Origin: Qipengyuania gaetbuli
GTDB lineage: Bacteria > Pseudomonadota > Alphaproteobacteria > Sphingomonadales > Sphingomonadaceae
Direction: 5' to 3'
DNA: 64,000 nt
Assembly (NCBI RefSeq): GCF_009827315.1
Contig: NZ_WTYF01000004.1
Location: 2,229,369 to 2,293,368, forward strand
In this document: positions 8,210 to 16,816 of the stretch, piece by piece
Numbering within the stretch: the first letter of the stretch is position 1
Layout of the letters: the number at the start of each line of letters is the position of its first letter
Made by a program: the position numbers and the translations under genes
The notes under the pieces: model-generated
The model's input: only the letters and a program-made list of their open reading frames with translations
Database searches by the model: none
What the model was told of the DNA's origin: nothing

Positions 8210-9546
8210 CAGACGGCCTCCCTAACCGCATCGCAGATACGGTCTACGATCCGTTCGACCTGCGCCGCATCGTCGCCTTCCGCCATGACGCGGATGACCG
8301 GTTCTGTGCCGGAGGGGCGGATGACGAGGCGGCCGGTGCATTCCAGTTCCTTTTCCGCATCGGCAATGACCTGCTTGACGCTGTCGGCCTCCAGCGGCTT
8401 GCCGCCGGAATAGCGCACGTTCTTGAGCAGCTGGGGCACGGGATCGAAGACGTGCAGTAGCTCGCTTGCCGGCTTGCCCGAGCGTACGAGGCTGGCGAGC
8501 ACGCGCAGGGCGGCAACGGTGCCGTCGCCGGTGGTGCCGTGATCGAGCAGGATCATGTGGCCCGACTGTTCGCCGCCCACGTTGAACCCGCCCGCCTTCA
8601 TCTTTTCGAGCACGTAGCGGTCGCCGACCTTGGCGCGTTCCAGCGTCAGGCCCTGCGTTTCGAGATAGCGTTCGAGGCCGAGATTGCTCATCACAGTCGC
8701 CACCACGCCGCCGCCCTTGAGGTCGCCGCGCGCCTTGAGACGGGTCGCGATCAGCGCCATGATCTGGTCGCCGTCGACCGCCTGGCCCTTCTCGTCGATC
8801 ACGATCAGCCGGTCGGCATCGCCGTCAAGCGCGATGCCGATGTCGGCACCTTCCTCGACTACGCGGGCCTTGATCGCATCGAGCGAGGTCGAGCCGACGT
8901 CCTTGTTGATGTTGGTACCATTGGGTTCGACCCCCATGGCAATCACGTCCGCACCCAGTTCCCAGATCGCCGAGGGGGCAACCTGGTAGGCTGCGCCGTT
9001 GGCGCAATCGACCACGACCTTCAGCCCGTCGAAGCGGATGTCGGAGGCGACCGACTGCTTGATCGCGTGGATGTACCGGCCGCGTGCATCGTCGATCCGG
9101 CGGGCACGCCCGATCCGGTCGGCCTGGACCAGCAGCGGTTCCTGTTCGAGCAAGATCTCGATCGCCGCCTCGGCTTCGTCGGACAGCTTGAAGCCGTCGG
9201 GACCGAACAGCTTGATGCCGTTGTCCTCGTAGGGGTTGTGGCTGGCCGAGATCATCACGCCCAGATCGGCGCGCATTTCGCGGGTCAGCAGGGCAATGGC
9301 GGGCGTGGGCAGCGGTCCCGTCATCACCACGTCCATGCCCACGCTGGTGAAACCGGCCACCAGCGCGCTTTCCATCATGTAACCCGACAGGCGCGTGTCC
9401 TTGCCGATCACCACCCGGTGCCGGTGCCCGCCGCGCAGGAAGTGCGTGCCTGCCGCCTGCCCCACGCGCATCGCGGTAGCTGCGGTCATCACGCCTTCAT
9501 TGGTGCGCCCGCGGATACCGTCGGTGCCGAAGAACTTGCGTGCCAT
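8209..9546 (-). CDS. glmM: Phosphoglucosamine mutase
   Basis: 445 aa, the typical GlmM length. GlmM converts glucosamine-6-phosphate to glucosamine-1-phosphate for peptidoglycan and lipopolysaccharide. The start [13 protein letters not shown] is characteristic. The phosphoserine loop is [14 protein letters not shown] with active Ser102. The metal loop DGDADR is at about residue 240 and the C-terminal phosphate-binding [12 protein letters not shown] is present. It is the first gene of a leftward run with DUF1272 and thiD. Confidence 0.97.
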   Translation of the reverse strand: MARKFFGTDGIRGRTNEGVMTAATAMRVGQAAGTHFLRGGHRHRVVIGKDTRLSGYMMESALVAGFTSVGMDVVMTGPLPTPAIALLTREMRADLGVMISASHNPYEDNGIKLFGPDGFKLSDEAEAAIEILLEQEPLLVQADRIGRARRIDDARGRYIHAIKQSVASDIRFDGLKVVVDCANGAAYQVAPSAIWELGADVIAMGVEPNGTNINKDVGSTSLDAIKARVVEEGADIGIALDGDADRLIVIDEKGQAVDGDQIMALIATRLKARGDLKGGGVVATVMSNLGLERYLETQGLTLERAKVGDRYVLEKMKAGGFNVGGEQSGHMILLDHGTTGDGTVAALRVLASLVRSGKPASELLHVFDPVPQLLKNVRYSGGKPLEADSVKQVIADAEKELECTGRLVIRPSGTEPVIRVMAEGDDAAQVERIVDRICDAVREAV

Positions 9547-9708
9547 CGATTATGCGCTCCGTCTCTTTGCGCTAACGTCTTGGCCGCGATTGGCGCGGAA
9601 TAAAAGCCATGGCGCGGATTTTCCCAGCCGCTATGCAACCACCCGCGCGCCCATGCGTTGGCTGGGTAAATCGCGAAACGAACACGGACACCAAAAGGGG
9701 AACCATCC

Positions 9709-10320
9709 ATGGCTTTTGAGCTGATCGACCTGCCTTACGACGACACCGCGCTGGAACCGGCGGTTTCGGCCCGCACCCTGTCGTACCACCACGGCAAGCA
9801 CCACAAGGCCTATATCGACAAGACCAATGCCGCGATCGAAGGCACCGATCTTGCCGGCAAGAGCCTCGAAGACGTCATCGCTGCCGCGCGAGGCAGCAAC
9901 CAGGGCCTGTTCAACAATGCCGCGCAGAGCTGGAACCACGGTTTCTACTGGCATTCGATGGCCGCATCGGAAACCTCGATTTCCGACGAGCTGAAGAGCA
10001 TGATCGAAGCCGCTTTCGGTTCGGTTGCCGACCTCAAGGCCAAGCTCAAGGAACGCGGCACCGGCCACTTCGCCAGCGGCTGGGTCTGGCTGGCTGAAAA
10101 GGACGGCAAGCTGACGATCGAGGAAACCCATGACGGCGACACGCTGGCCGACATGGACGGCGTCAACCCGCTGCTCGTGATCGACCTGTGGGAACACGCC
10201 TATTACCTCGATCACCAGAATGCGCGTCCGGAATATCTCGAAGCCGTCAACGGCAAGCTCAACTGGAGCTTTGCGCACGACAATCTGTCGCGCGGCAGCA
10301 CCTGGAAGTATCCTTCCTGA
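9709..10320 (+). CDS. sodB: Superoxide dismutase, iron type
   Basis: 203 aa cytosolic Fe/Mn-SOD that dismutates superoxide. Metal ligands are His27 (in SYHHGKHH), His77 (in QSWNHGFYW) and the Asp and His of DLWEHAYYLDH. The Gln in NNAAQSWNH at residue 73 is the outer-sphere Gln position typical of Fe-type enzymes. ATG 9709 is preceded by AAAAGGGGA. A strong hairpin follows the stop, shared with the convergent AI-2E gene. Confidence 0.96.
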   Translation: MAFELIDLPYDDTALEPAVSARTLSYHHGKHHKAYIDKTNAAIEGTDLAGKSLEDVIAAARGSNQGLFNNAAQSWNHGFYWHSMAASETSISDELKSMIEAAFGSVADLKAKLKERGTGHFASGWVWLAEKDGKLTIEETHDGDTLADMDGVNPLLVIDLWEHAYYLDHQNARPEYLEAVNGKLNWSFAHDNLSRGSTWKYPS

Positions 10321-10345
10321 TCACCGCCACCAGGCTGGAACAGAT

Positions 10346-10383
10346 GGCCCGCTGCGCTGACGATGCGCGGCGGGCCTTTCAGT
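10346..10383 (+). terminator. Rho-independent terminator after sodB
   Basis: Inverted repeat GGCCCGCTGCGC / GCGCGGCGGGCC with a 7-base loop, followed by TTTCAGTTTT on the plus strand. It lies between two convergent genes and overlaps the last codons of the AI-2E gene. Confidence 0.7.
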
Positions 10384-11557
10384 TTTCGGGGGTGTGTTCT
10401 TCCTCGCCCAATATGCTGCCCGGGAACAAGGGCTCGCCGAAGATGAAGCCGACGAGGTTGGGGCGGCCGACATGGTCGAACAATGCGGTCAGCATCAGCA
10501 GGATCGGCACCGACAGCAGTGCGCCGAACGCGCCCCAGATCCAGGTGAAATAGGACAGGGCGATCAGGATCAGCACGGGGTTCATCGTGAACCGCGCGCC
10601 GAGGATCGACGGCGTCACCACATTGGCCTCGATCGTGTGCAGGCCGAGATAGGCGATTGCAGGAACGAGGCCGAGAAGGACCGTGTCCGCCGTGCCGATG
10701 CCGAACAGGGCAAGCAGGCCGACCATCACGGTGGGTCCGATATAGGGCAGGAAGTTGAGGATCGCGGCCAGCCCGCCCCACATGATCGGCGCATCGACGC
10801 CCAGTGCCCATGCCCCGAGCGCAACGATCACACCGACCAGCGCGTTGATCCAGCCAACGGTCAATATGTAGGCTGCGACCCGGTCCTGCACTTCGCGAAT
10901 GACGCGCGCGGCCTTGATGCTCGACCCGAAGCTGGTGCGCCCGAACAGCAATTTCTGGCGCAGGCGCACGCGCGCCTCGATCATGAAATAGGCCATCAGC
11001 AGCGTCAGGATCGCCTCGATGATGACGGTCGGCGTCGCGAAGGCCAGTTCTTCTAGATAGCTCGGCGTTGCCAGCACCACTTCGCGCGGCTGGCCGTCAC
11101 GCTCTACCAGCTCGACCAGCTGGCGGTTGATCTGCTCGATCCACGAGAAACGCTCGCGCAATTCGAGGAAGCGTTCGCCCACGCGCTGAACCAGTGCGGG
11201 CAGCTCGTCGAACAGCGTGATGGCAGGCTGCAGGATCAGCGCGAGCGCGAGCAGCAGGATCGCGAAGAACACGACCAGCGAAACCAGCGATGCGAGCGCG
11301 TTGGGCAGGCCCCAGCCGTTCAGCTTGTCCGCCAGCGGTGAGAGGATGACGGTCAGGATGACCGCGGTGACCACCGGCAGGAACACGACCGACCCGATCG
11401 AGAGGACGAAGGGCAGGGCGAGGAACAGGCCTGCGCCAAGGATCAGCACTAGCACCGAAATAAGGCGCAGTTCCTGCTGCGCGAAAGCGTAACGCGGCAT
11501 GTGGTGCGGCGTTGCAGGGCCTTCTTGCGGCCGCTTGTCGGGTTCGCTCTCGCTCAT
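10379..11557 (-). CDS. AI-2E family transporter (PerM-like permease)
   Basis: 392 aa integral membrane protein of the AI-2E exporter/PerM family. Hydrophobic segments occur near residues 30-75, 85-115, 180-195, 230-350. The conserved C-terminal part contains GWINALVGVIVALG, AILNFLPYIGPTV and TMNPVLILIALSYFTWIWGAFGALLSVPILLML. The family moves small signalling molecules or ions; the true substrate is unresolved here. It stands alone between the sodB terminator and the stress sigma factor gene. Confidence 0.87.
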   Translation of the reverse strand: MSESEPDKRPQEGPATPHHMPRYAFAQQELRLISVLVLILGAGLFLALPFVLSIGSVVFLPVVTAVILTVILSPLADKLNGWGLPNALASLVSLVVFFAILLLALALILQPAITLFDELPALVQRVGERFLELRERFSWIEQINRQLVELVERDGQPREVVLATPSYLEELAFATPTVIIEAILTLLMAYFMIEARVRLRQKLLFGRTSFGSSIKAARVIREVQDRVAAYILTVGWINALVGVIVALGAWALGVDAPIMWGGLAAILNFLPYIGPTVMVGLLALFGIGTADTVLLGLVPAIAYLGLHTIEANVVTPSILGARFTMNPVLILIALSYFTWIWGAFGALLSVPILLMLTALFDHVGRPNLVGFIFGEPLFPGSILGEEEHTPEN

Positions 11558-11612
11558 CGCCTGTCTATCTGCCGCGACGCGGGTTGCCGGGCAAGCGGGA
11601 CGTTGACGGCGG

Positions 11613-12221
11613 TCAGCTGCGCGCCGCTACGCCGAGCCCGGCGGCGACATCGTCGAGCTCCTCGAGGATGGCGCGGTGCGCGGTATCGTCGTCGAGCGAA
11701 CGCCTCGGGATCGAGCCTTCCTGCAGCATCGAATTGAGCGTTGCGCGGGCGCGGCCCACGCGGCTCTTGATCGTGCCCACGGCGCAGCCGCAGATATTGG
11801 CCGCTTCCTCGTAGGAGAAGCCGCCGGCACCGACCAGCAGCAACGCCTCGCGCCGTTCCGGCGGCAAGGTCAGCAGCGCACGGTGCATGTCGGCAAGATG
11901 GATCGGCTCTTCCTGTCCGGCAGGCGCGGTCAGGACACGTTCGGCGACCGTCTCGTCATATTCGCCGCGGAAGCGGTTGCGCCGCATGTCGGTGAGATAG
12001 GCGTTGCGCAGGATCACGAAGGTCCAGGCGCGCATGCTGGTGCCCGGCTGGAAGCGGTCCTGCGCGGCCCATGCCTTGAGCAGAGTTTCCTGGACGAGGT
12101 CGTCGGCCATGTCGGCACGACCGCACAGGCCACGTGCGAAGGCACGCAAGTGCGGAACGACCTCGGTCAGTTCGCGCTTGAAGTCGGCCTTCTCGGAGGC
12201 CGTGCGTTGCTCGGCCCCCAT
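11613..12221 (-). CDS. ecfG: General stress response sigma factor EcfG
   Basis: 202 aa ECF sigma factor with region 2 (ARGLCGRADMADDLVQETLLKAW, then RAWTFVILRNAYLTDMRRN) and region 4 (ALLTLPPERREALLLVGAGGFSYEEAA and GTIKSRVGRARATL). It starts in a TGATG overlap with nepR, the hallmark arrangement of alphaproteobacterial EcfG. In the known system NepR holds EcfG until phosphorylated PhyR takes NepR away. All partners are encoded within 4 kb. Transcription is probably self-activated through the site ahead of nepR. Confidence 0.95.
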   Translation of the reverse strand: MGAEQRTASEKADFKRELTEVVPHLRAFARGLCGRADMADDLVQETLLKAWAAQDRFQPGTSMRAWTFVILRNAYLTDMRRNRFRGEYDETVAERVLTAPAGQEEPIHLADMHRALLTLPPERREALLLVGAGGFSYEEAANICGCAVGTIKSRVGRARATLNSMLQEGSIPRRSLDDDTAHRAILEELDDVAAGLGVAARS

Positions 12222-12388
12222 CAGTCCTTCGAGTCCAGTTTGGACAGCAGGTCCTTGAACGCGTCGGGCAAGGGCTCGTCGACGACGGAATCATACAGCT
12301 TGCGCAGGCCGTTTGCCCACTCGGGCTGCTTTTCGCCCTGCGGTTTCGCCTTCCCGCCCTGATTGTCGGAAGATGCTGAAGAGGTCAT
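12221..12388 (-). CDS. nepR: NepR anti-sigma factor
   Basis: 55 aa. The C-terminal half carries the NepR helix signature, EWANGLRKLYDSVVDEPLPD followed by FKDLLSKLD, which binds EcfG and phosphorylated PhyR. ATG 12388 was selected because the longer open frame upstream crosses the promoter. Its stop overlaps the ecfG start by one base, so translation is coupled. An EcfG-type promoter lies about 90 bases upstream. Confidence 0.93.
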   Translation of the reverse strand: MTSSASSDNQGGKAKPQGEKQPEWANGLRKLYDSVVDEPLPDAFKDLLSKLDSKD

Positions 12389-12476
12389 CGTGTCTAAAAT
12401 ACGTCCTTGCCTTGCCCTATCGCGGGCCGGGACGCACCCGGCCGGATAAGCATAACGATCCCTTTGGTGCACCGCT

Positions 12477-12501
12477 AACGCAGCGGAGGCGTGAGGGTTC
12501 C
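12477..12501 (-). promoter_or_regulatory. EcfG-type promoter of nepR-ecfG
   Basis: On the minus strand GGAAC (12501-12497), a 17-base spacer and GTT (12479-12477), preceded by C, match the known alphaproteobacterial EcfG consensus GGAAC-N16/17-CGTT. The expected transcript start is about 80 bases ahead of nepR, implying autoregulation. Confidence 0.85.
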
Positions 12502-12598
12502 AGCTATGTAGTGCTTTTTTGCTGGAATTCTCCTTCGGCGGAACCTTACAGCGGCCCACGGATATAGAGCATCACAGGTTGTGAGCCTTCGGGGACGG

Positions 12599-14278
12599 AT
12601 GCTGGAAGAGAACAGGATTCTGCGCAGGGGACGGCGCCGGCGGTGGCTGGTCGATTACCCGCGCGTGGTGCCGCTGGCCATCTTCCTGCTGGTCGCGGCC
12701 GTCACCTTCGTCAGCGTCGTCGCGATCGAGAGCGGGCAGGCCGTGCGCGAAGAGGCGGAACTCAACCGCAAGGCGCAGGCGATGGTCTCCGCGATCGAGC
12801 GGCGCGCCTATTCCAATTCCGCATTCCTGCGCGCCGCGGCTGCCCTGTTCAGCTCGCAAGGCGAGGTCAGCAGCGACAGCTTCCGGCAATTCGTCACCGA
12901 ACTGCGGCTCGATGCGGATTACCGCGGGGCAGAGGGTATCGGCTGGGCCCCGGCGATCTCTTCCGCCGAAATCGTGAGGACCGAAGACCTCCTGAGCGAG
13001 GGGCGCGTCAGCCGCGTCAGGATTACGCCCAGTATCGTCGACCGGCCGCGCTCGCAGCTCGTCCCCGTGCTTTATCTCCAGCCCGACACGCTGAGAAACC
13101 GCCGCGCGCTCGGATTCGACATGTATTCCGAGCCGACCCGCCGCGAAGCGCTGGACGAGGCGACCAAGTCCGCACGGCCCACCGCGACCGGCAAGGTCGT
13201 GCTGGTTCAGGAAGGCGGCGTGGAGGAGCCGGGCTTCCTTATCTACATGCCCGTCTTCGACGGCGGCATCACCGACCGTGTCCTAAAGGGCTTTGTCTAC
13301 AGCCCGTTCAATGCCAGCGAATTCCTCGCCTCCGCCGCCGATCTCGTCGGCGATGACGAAACCGGGGTCCGGCTCTACGACATCGGTGACGACAAGCGCG
13401 ACCTGATGGCGGAACTGCCGGGCTGGAAGCCCGACATTCCCTATGTCGAGCGCGAGGTCGACATGGCCAACCGCAAGATGCTGTTGGTCGTCCAGTCCAG
13501 TGCAGCCGACGCCCTCTCGCCGCTCTCGATGATCACGCTGCTGTTCGGCCTCGCGGTCGCGAGCCTCCTGCTCGTGGTGGCCCGCCTGCTGACCCAGCAG
13601 GCGCAGGAGGACAGCCGTTCGCTCGAATGGTTCGCCGAACAGAACTCGATCCGCAATTCGCTTACTCGCGAGCTGAATCACCGCGTCAAGAACACGCTCG
13701 CCAATGTGCTGTCTATCGTGTCGCTGACCCGGCGGCGGGCGGACAATCTGGACGAGTTCGCGCAAGGCATCGACAGCCGCATCCGCGCCCTGTCGGCGAC
13801 CCACGACCTGCTCACCCAGTCCGAATGGGGCACCACGCCGATCCGTTCGGTGATCGAGGTCGAACTGGCACCCTATGCCAATGCCGAAGACCACACGGTC
13901 GTGATGGAAGGGCCGGATGTCGAACTGGCCCCCAACGATGCGCTCTCGATGGGGCTGGCGATCCACGAACTGGCGACCAATGCCGCCAAATTCGGTGCAT
14001 TGAGCCGTGCAGGCGGCAAGGTCACCGTCATCTGGACGCTGGTGAACGAAGGGCTTGCCCGGATCGACTGGTCCGAAAGCGGCGGCCCGCGCGTGACCGA
14101 GCCGCAGAAGCGCGGCTTCGGCACCGACCTCATCGAGAAGATCGTCGCCCACGAACTGCGCCATCCGGTGGAACTGGAGTTCCTGCCGACTGGCGTGCGG
14201 TGCAAGCTGCTGGTCCCGGTGCGCGAACCCAACGAATTCATGCTGCGCAGCGGCCCGCCCCCGCAGAAGGGCCACTGA
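12599..14278 (+). CDS. CHASE-domain HWE/HisKA_2 sensor histidine kinase
   Basis: 559 aa from ATG 12599 (GGGGAC just upstream; an in-frame GTG at 12581 is possible). One membrane helix at about 21-43, an extracytoplasmic CHASE-type sensor at about 80-230 (contains GIGWAPAI and LGFDMYSEPTRREAL), a second helix at about 306-330, then the kinase. The phospho-acceptor His361 is in RELNHRVKNTLANV. The ATPase part has IHELATNAAKFGAL, WSESGGP and GFGTDLIEKIV, all typical of the HWE/HisKA_2 group. Located between nepR and phyR, it is the likely kinase for PhyR (PhyK-like), activated by an unknown periplasmic cue. Confidence 0.9.
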   Translation: MLEENRILRRGRRRRWLVDYPRVVPLAIFLLVAAVTFVSVVAIESGQAVREEAELNRKAQAMVSAIERRAYSNSAFLRAAAALFSSQGEVSSDSFRQFVTELRLDADYRGAEGIGWAPAISSAEIVRTEDLLSEGRVSRVRITPSIVDRPRSQLVPVLYLQPDTLRNRRALGFDMYSEPTRREALDEATKSARPTATGKVVLVQEGGVEEPGFLIYMPVFDGGITDRVLKGFVYSPFNASEFLASAADLVGDDETGVRLYDIGDDKRDLMAELPGWKPDIPYVEREVDMANRKMLLVVQSSAADALSPLSMITLLFGLAVASLLLVVARLLTQQAQEDSRSLEWFAEQNSIRNSLTRELNHRVKNTLANVLSIVSLTRRRADNLDEFAQGIDSRIRALSATHDLLTQSEWGTTPIRSVIEVELAPYANAEDHTVVMEGPDVELAPNDALSMGLAIHELATNAAKFGALSRAGGKVTVIWTLVNEGLARIDWSESGGPRVTEPQKRGFGTDLIEKIVAHELRHPVELEFLPTGVRCKLLVPVREPNEFMLRSGPPPQKGH

Positions 14279-14306
14279 TCAAGCCCGTCACCTGATCGCA
14301 GGTACG

Positions 14307-14345
14307 GAAAAGGCCGCCGGGACGATGGTCCGGGCGGCCTTTTCC
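14307..14345. terminator. Bidirectional terminator between kinase and phyR
   Basis: AAAAGGCCGCCGGGAC pairs with GTCCGGGCGGCCTTTT around a short loop. The A-run on one side and T-run on the other allow termination from both convergent genes. Confidence 0.85.
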
Positions 14346-14361
14346 TTTCGCGTCTGGCGAC

Positions 14362-15150
14362 TCAGCCGAGCGGGCGGCTCGAACCGAAGAACAGGGCCTG
14401 GCTGATGGCGGCACGCACCGTCTGTTCCTGGAACGGCTTGGTCACCAGGTAGGTCGGTTCGGGACGGTCGCCGGTCAGCAGGCGCTCGGGATAGGCGGTG
14501 ATGAAGATCACCGGCACGCTGTCGATGGCGAGGATATCGTCGACCGCATCGAGGCCCGAGGAGCCGTCGGCCAGCTGGATATCGGCCAGCACGAGGCCCG
14601 GCGTCTTCTGGGCGACGACTTCCTGTGCCTGTGTGCGCGTGGCAGCGGTGCCGCAGACTTCATGGCCGAGCGAGGTCACGAGGTCTTCGAGCTGCATGGA
14701 GATGAGCGGCTCATCCTCGATGATGAGCACGCTGGTCGCGCTTTCGCGGTCGATTTCGCTGACCGCTTCCTGCACCAGCCGTTCGATCTGGTCGGGAGCG
14801 AGGTCCATGATTTCGCCGGCCTGTTCGACCGAGAAGTCTTCCAGCGTCGTCAGCAGCAATGCCTGGCGGTTGAGCGGAGTGATCGACTTCAGCCGGTCCT
14901 GCGCGGCGCCTTCATGACCTTCGCCGACCGGCTCCGGCACGTCCATGTAAGCGCTGGCCCAGACCTTGTTGAATGCGCGGTAGAGCGGCACGCGGCCACC
15001 TTCCAGCGAAGCCTTCAGCTGGTCGTCCGCCAGGGCGGCTTCCAGCGTGGCACGGACGAATGCGTCCCCCGTTGCCTGCGAGCCGGTCAGCGCGCGCGCA
15101 TAGCGGCGCAGGTAAGGCAGATTTTTCGCGATTTGATCACCAAGCGACAT
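14362..15150 (-). CDS. phyR: PhyR anti-anti-sigma response regulator
   Basis: 262 aa. Residues 1-130 form the sigma-like domain (LPYLRRYARALTGSQATGD, ITPLNRQALLLTTLEDFSVEQ) that mimics EcfG and binds NepR once released. Residues 140-262 are the receiver domain with acidic pocket EDE (145-147), phospho-acceptor Asp190 and Lys238 (TKPF). ATG 15150 has AAGGGG upstream. It is the switch of the general stress response. Its promoter is one face of a palindromic EcfG site 30 bases upstream, shared with the divergent Crp/Fnr gene. Confidence 0.96.
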   Translation of the reverse strand: MSLGDQIAKNLPYLRRYARALTGSQATGDAFVRATLEAALADDQLKASLEGGRVPLYRAFNKVWASAYMDVPEPVGEGHEGAAQDRLKSITPLNRQALLLTTLEDFSVEQAGEIMDLAPDQIERLVQEAVSEIDRESATSVLIIEDEPLISMQLEDLVTSLGHEVCGTAATRTQAQEVVAQKTPGLVLADIQLADGSSGLDAVDDILAIDSVPVIFITAYPERLLTGDRPEPTYLVTKPFQEQTVRAAISQALFFGSSRPLG

Positions 15151-15177
15151 ATAACCCCTTCCGTGGTTTGCGCGCAT

Positions 15178-15204
15178 GGAACGTCCCATCGCGACGGTGG
15201 TTCC
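15178..15204. promoter_or_regulatory. Palindromic EcfG promoter reading both ways (phyR and Crp/Fnr gene)
   Basis: GGAAC at 15178-15182 and GTTCC at 15200-15204 are exact reverse complements separated by 17 bases. Read on the minus strand this gives GGAAC-N16-CGTT toward phyR; read on the plus strand it gives GGAAC-N16-GGTT toward the Crp/Fnr gene. One element thus supplies the -35 and -10 boxes for both genes. Match to consensus is seen; promoter activity is inferred. Confidence 0.8.
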
Positions 15205-15308
15205 TATCCCGACGCAGGAAAATCCGCGTTGTTTGTAAAAAGCACCGAGCCGGGAAATCAAAGAACCGCGGGCGCTCGATGGAATTCTGGTTGCTGGGGA
15301 GAGCCGGG

Positions 15309-16055
15309 ATGTTTGAAGTAGCGAAACCTTATCCGTGCAGGGAGTGCCCCCTGCAGCATTGTCCGGGGCTGCGACCGCTGGAAGAGCGGCAGCTGGACTA
15401 CATCCAGACAATCAAGACGGGCGAATACCGCTTCGAGCGCGGGGATACCGTGCTGCAGGAACAGGAAAGCTGCGATTACCTCTTCACGATCCTCGAAGGG
15501 GTGGCGATCCGTTTCCTCACGTTGGACGACGGGCGCCGTCAGATCGTCAATTTCATGTTTCCCGGCGACCTCATCGGCCTGCAGGGCGCATTCGATGACG
15601 TGGTCAGCCATTCGGTTGAGGCGATCCTGCCGCTGCGCCTTTGCCGTTTCCGCCGAAATGATTTCGTCGCGCTGATCAAGGAACATCCCCGGCTCGGCTA
15701 CGATATCACCTGGTTGGCTGCCAAAGAGGAAAGCGCGCTGGAGGGGCACTTGGTCTCGCTCGGGCAACGCAGCGCGCGCGAGCGTGTCGTGTTCCTTGCC
15801 GTCTGGCTGCTCGACCGCGCGCTGGCGACAGGCATCGCGCGCGAAGGCAACAAGTTCGCCATGCCGATTACCCAGTCCCAGATCGCCGACATGCTCGGAT
15901 TGTCGCTCGTCCATACCAATCGCACCATCCGCGCGCTGGACCGCGATGGGCTGGTCCAGTGGACCTCGCGCGAGATCTGCGTGCCGGACATGGAGAAGGC
16001 TGCCGAATTCGCCGATTTCGACTTGTCCGAAAAGACGGTCAGGCCCTTCATCTGA
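15309..16055 (+). CDS. Crp/Fnr family transcription regulator
   Basis: 248 aa. A cyclic-nucleotide-binding-like beta barrel covers about residues 35-145 (contains EYRFERGDTVLQEQESCDYL, FMFPGDLIGLQ). The C-terminal winged helix is at about 175-235, with ITQSQIADMLGLSLVHTNRTI as recognition region. Four Cys lie in the first 20 residues (CRECPLQHC), so an Fnr-like metal or FeS ligand set cannot be excluded, though spacing differs from E. coli Fnr. ATG 15309 is preceded by GGAGAG. The EcfG palindrome upstream suggests it is a regulator in the stress regulon. Confidence 0.88.
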   Translation: MFEVAKPYPCRECPLQHCPGLRPLEERQLDYIQTIKTGEYRFERGDTVLQEQESCDYLFTILEGVAIRFLTLDDGRRQIVNFMFPGDLIGLQGAFDDVVSHSVEAILPLRLCRFRRNDFVALIKEHPRLGYDITWLAAKEESALEGHLVSLGQRSARERVVFLAVWLLDRALATGIAREGNKFAMPITQSQIADMLGLSLVHTNRTIRALDRDGLVQWTSREICVPDMEKAAEFADFDLSEKTVRPFI

Positions 16056-16163
16056 CAGACGAAAAAATTTTTTCGCCGCAGGGAACTACCTTCCCGTCCG
16101 GACATTTCTCCTATGTCACCGCCGAGACCCCCCTCCCGTCCAAGCGGCTGGTGATACGATCCC

Positions 16164-16201
16164 GAAAGGCCTTCGCTCCCCGTGAGCGGAGGCCTTTTTT
16201 C
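16164..16201 (+). terminator. Terminator after Crp/Fnr gene
   Basis: AAAGGCCTTCGCTC / GAGCGGAGGCCTTT stem with short loop followed by a run of T on the plus strand. Confidence 0.85.
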
Positions 16202-16258
16202 TTGCCCGTACGAGCGGGCGGGAATTGCGCAGAGGGAAGGCCGGGCGGGGCTGGTTGC

Positions 16259-16660
16259 TTAGCCGGGGCGCAAGGCGCCGCGCAGGCGCGAGATCACGCC
16301 GCGCTTTTCGGGCTGCGAGAGCAGCTCGACAAGGACCGCCGGTTCGTAGGGCTTTTCGAGCACGCTTCCCATCTCGGCGATGTTGGCCGGAATGTCCTCC
16401 GGCTGGCCGGTCGAGAAGATGATGCGCGGGCTGTCGGGGCCAAGCGTCTTGACCAGTTCCGCGATCGCCCAGCCGTCGTCCCGGTCGGCGAGGTGCACGT
16501 CGAGCACGATCGCATCGGGCTGCTTGCGCCTGAGCGCGGCAAGGGCGCTGTCGGTGGTTGAGCAGGTATCGACCTCTGCCACGCCGGCGGCACGCAGCGC
16601 GTCTTCGATCAGCATGCCGAGCACGGCTTCGTCCTCCACCAGCAACACGTGGGCGGGCAG
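16259..16660 (-). CDS. Single-domain response regulator, FAT GUY-like
   Basis: A stand-alone receiver domain: VLLVEDEAVL with acidic pocket, AIVLDVHLADRDDGW with phospho-Asp, IIFSTGQPED and LEKPYEP with the conserved Lys. The FSTGQ segment resembles the FATGY/FATGG signature of the FAT GUY response regulators (SdrG, MrrA) that feed the PhyR pathway. The start is unclear. The open frame begins at TTG 16804, but an EcfG promoter sits inside that extension, so a start downstream of it is likely: CTG 16660 (GAGGAAG three bases ahead) or GTG 16648. It probably acts as a phosphoryl shuttle or modulator of the stress response. Confidence 0.75.
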   Translation of the reverse strand: MPAHVLLVEDEAVLGMLIEDALRAAGVAEVDTCSTTDSALAALRRKQPDAIVLDVHLADRDDGWAIAELVKTLGPDSPRIIFSTGQPEDIPANIAEMGSVLEKPYEPAVLVELLSQPEKRGVISRLRGALRPG

Positions 16661-16738
16661 GGACTTCCTCGATGGCTTGGTGCGGGCGATTGCGGTCGAT
16701 CCTGTAGGCAGGGCGCAATGATCGCGCCTTTCGGAATC

Positions 16739-16764
16739 AACGGCAGCGCGGGGGAGTGAGTTCC
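16739..16764 (-). promoter_or_regulatory. EcfG-type promoter of the response regulator gene
   Basis: Minus strand GGAAC (16764-16760), then 18 bases, then GTT (16741-16739) preceded by C, i.e. GGAAC-N17-CGTT. The transcript would begin about 70-80 bases before the receiver-domain coding part. Confidence 0.7.
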
Positions 16765-16816
16765 CGCGCTCAACCCATTCTTCACTCGCGTTGCCGGATT
16801 GCAACGCGCGAAAAGG

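Noticed and set aside
8539..9603. 354-residue rightward frame opposite glmM
   Set aside because: Antisense to a certain gene with active-site motifs; no recognisable domain of its own.
12551..12598. EcfG promoter for the HWE kinase
   Set aside because: A GGAAC is present at about 12556 [plus strand] but ATA stands where GTT is required at the right distance.
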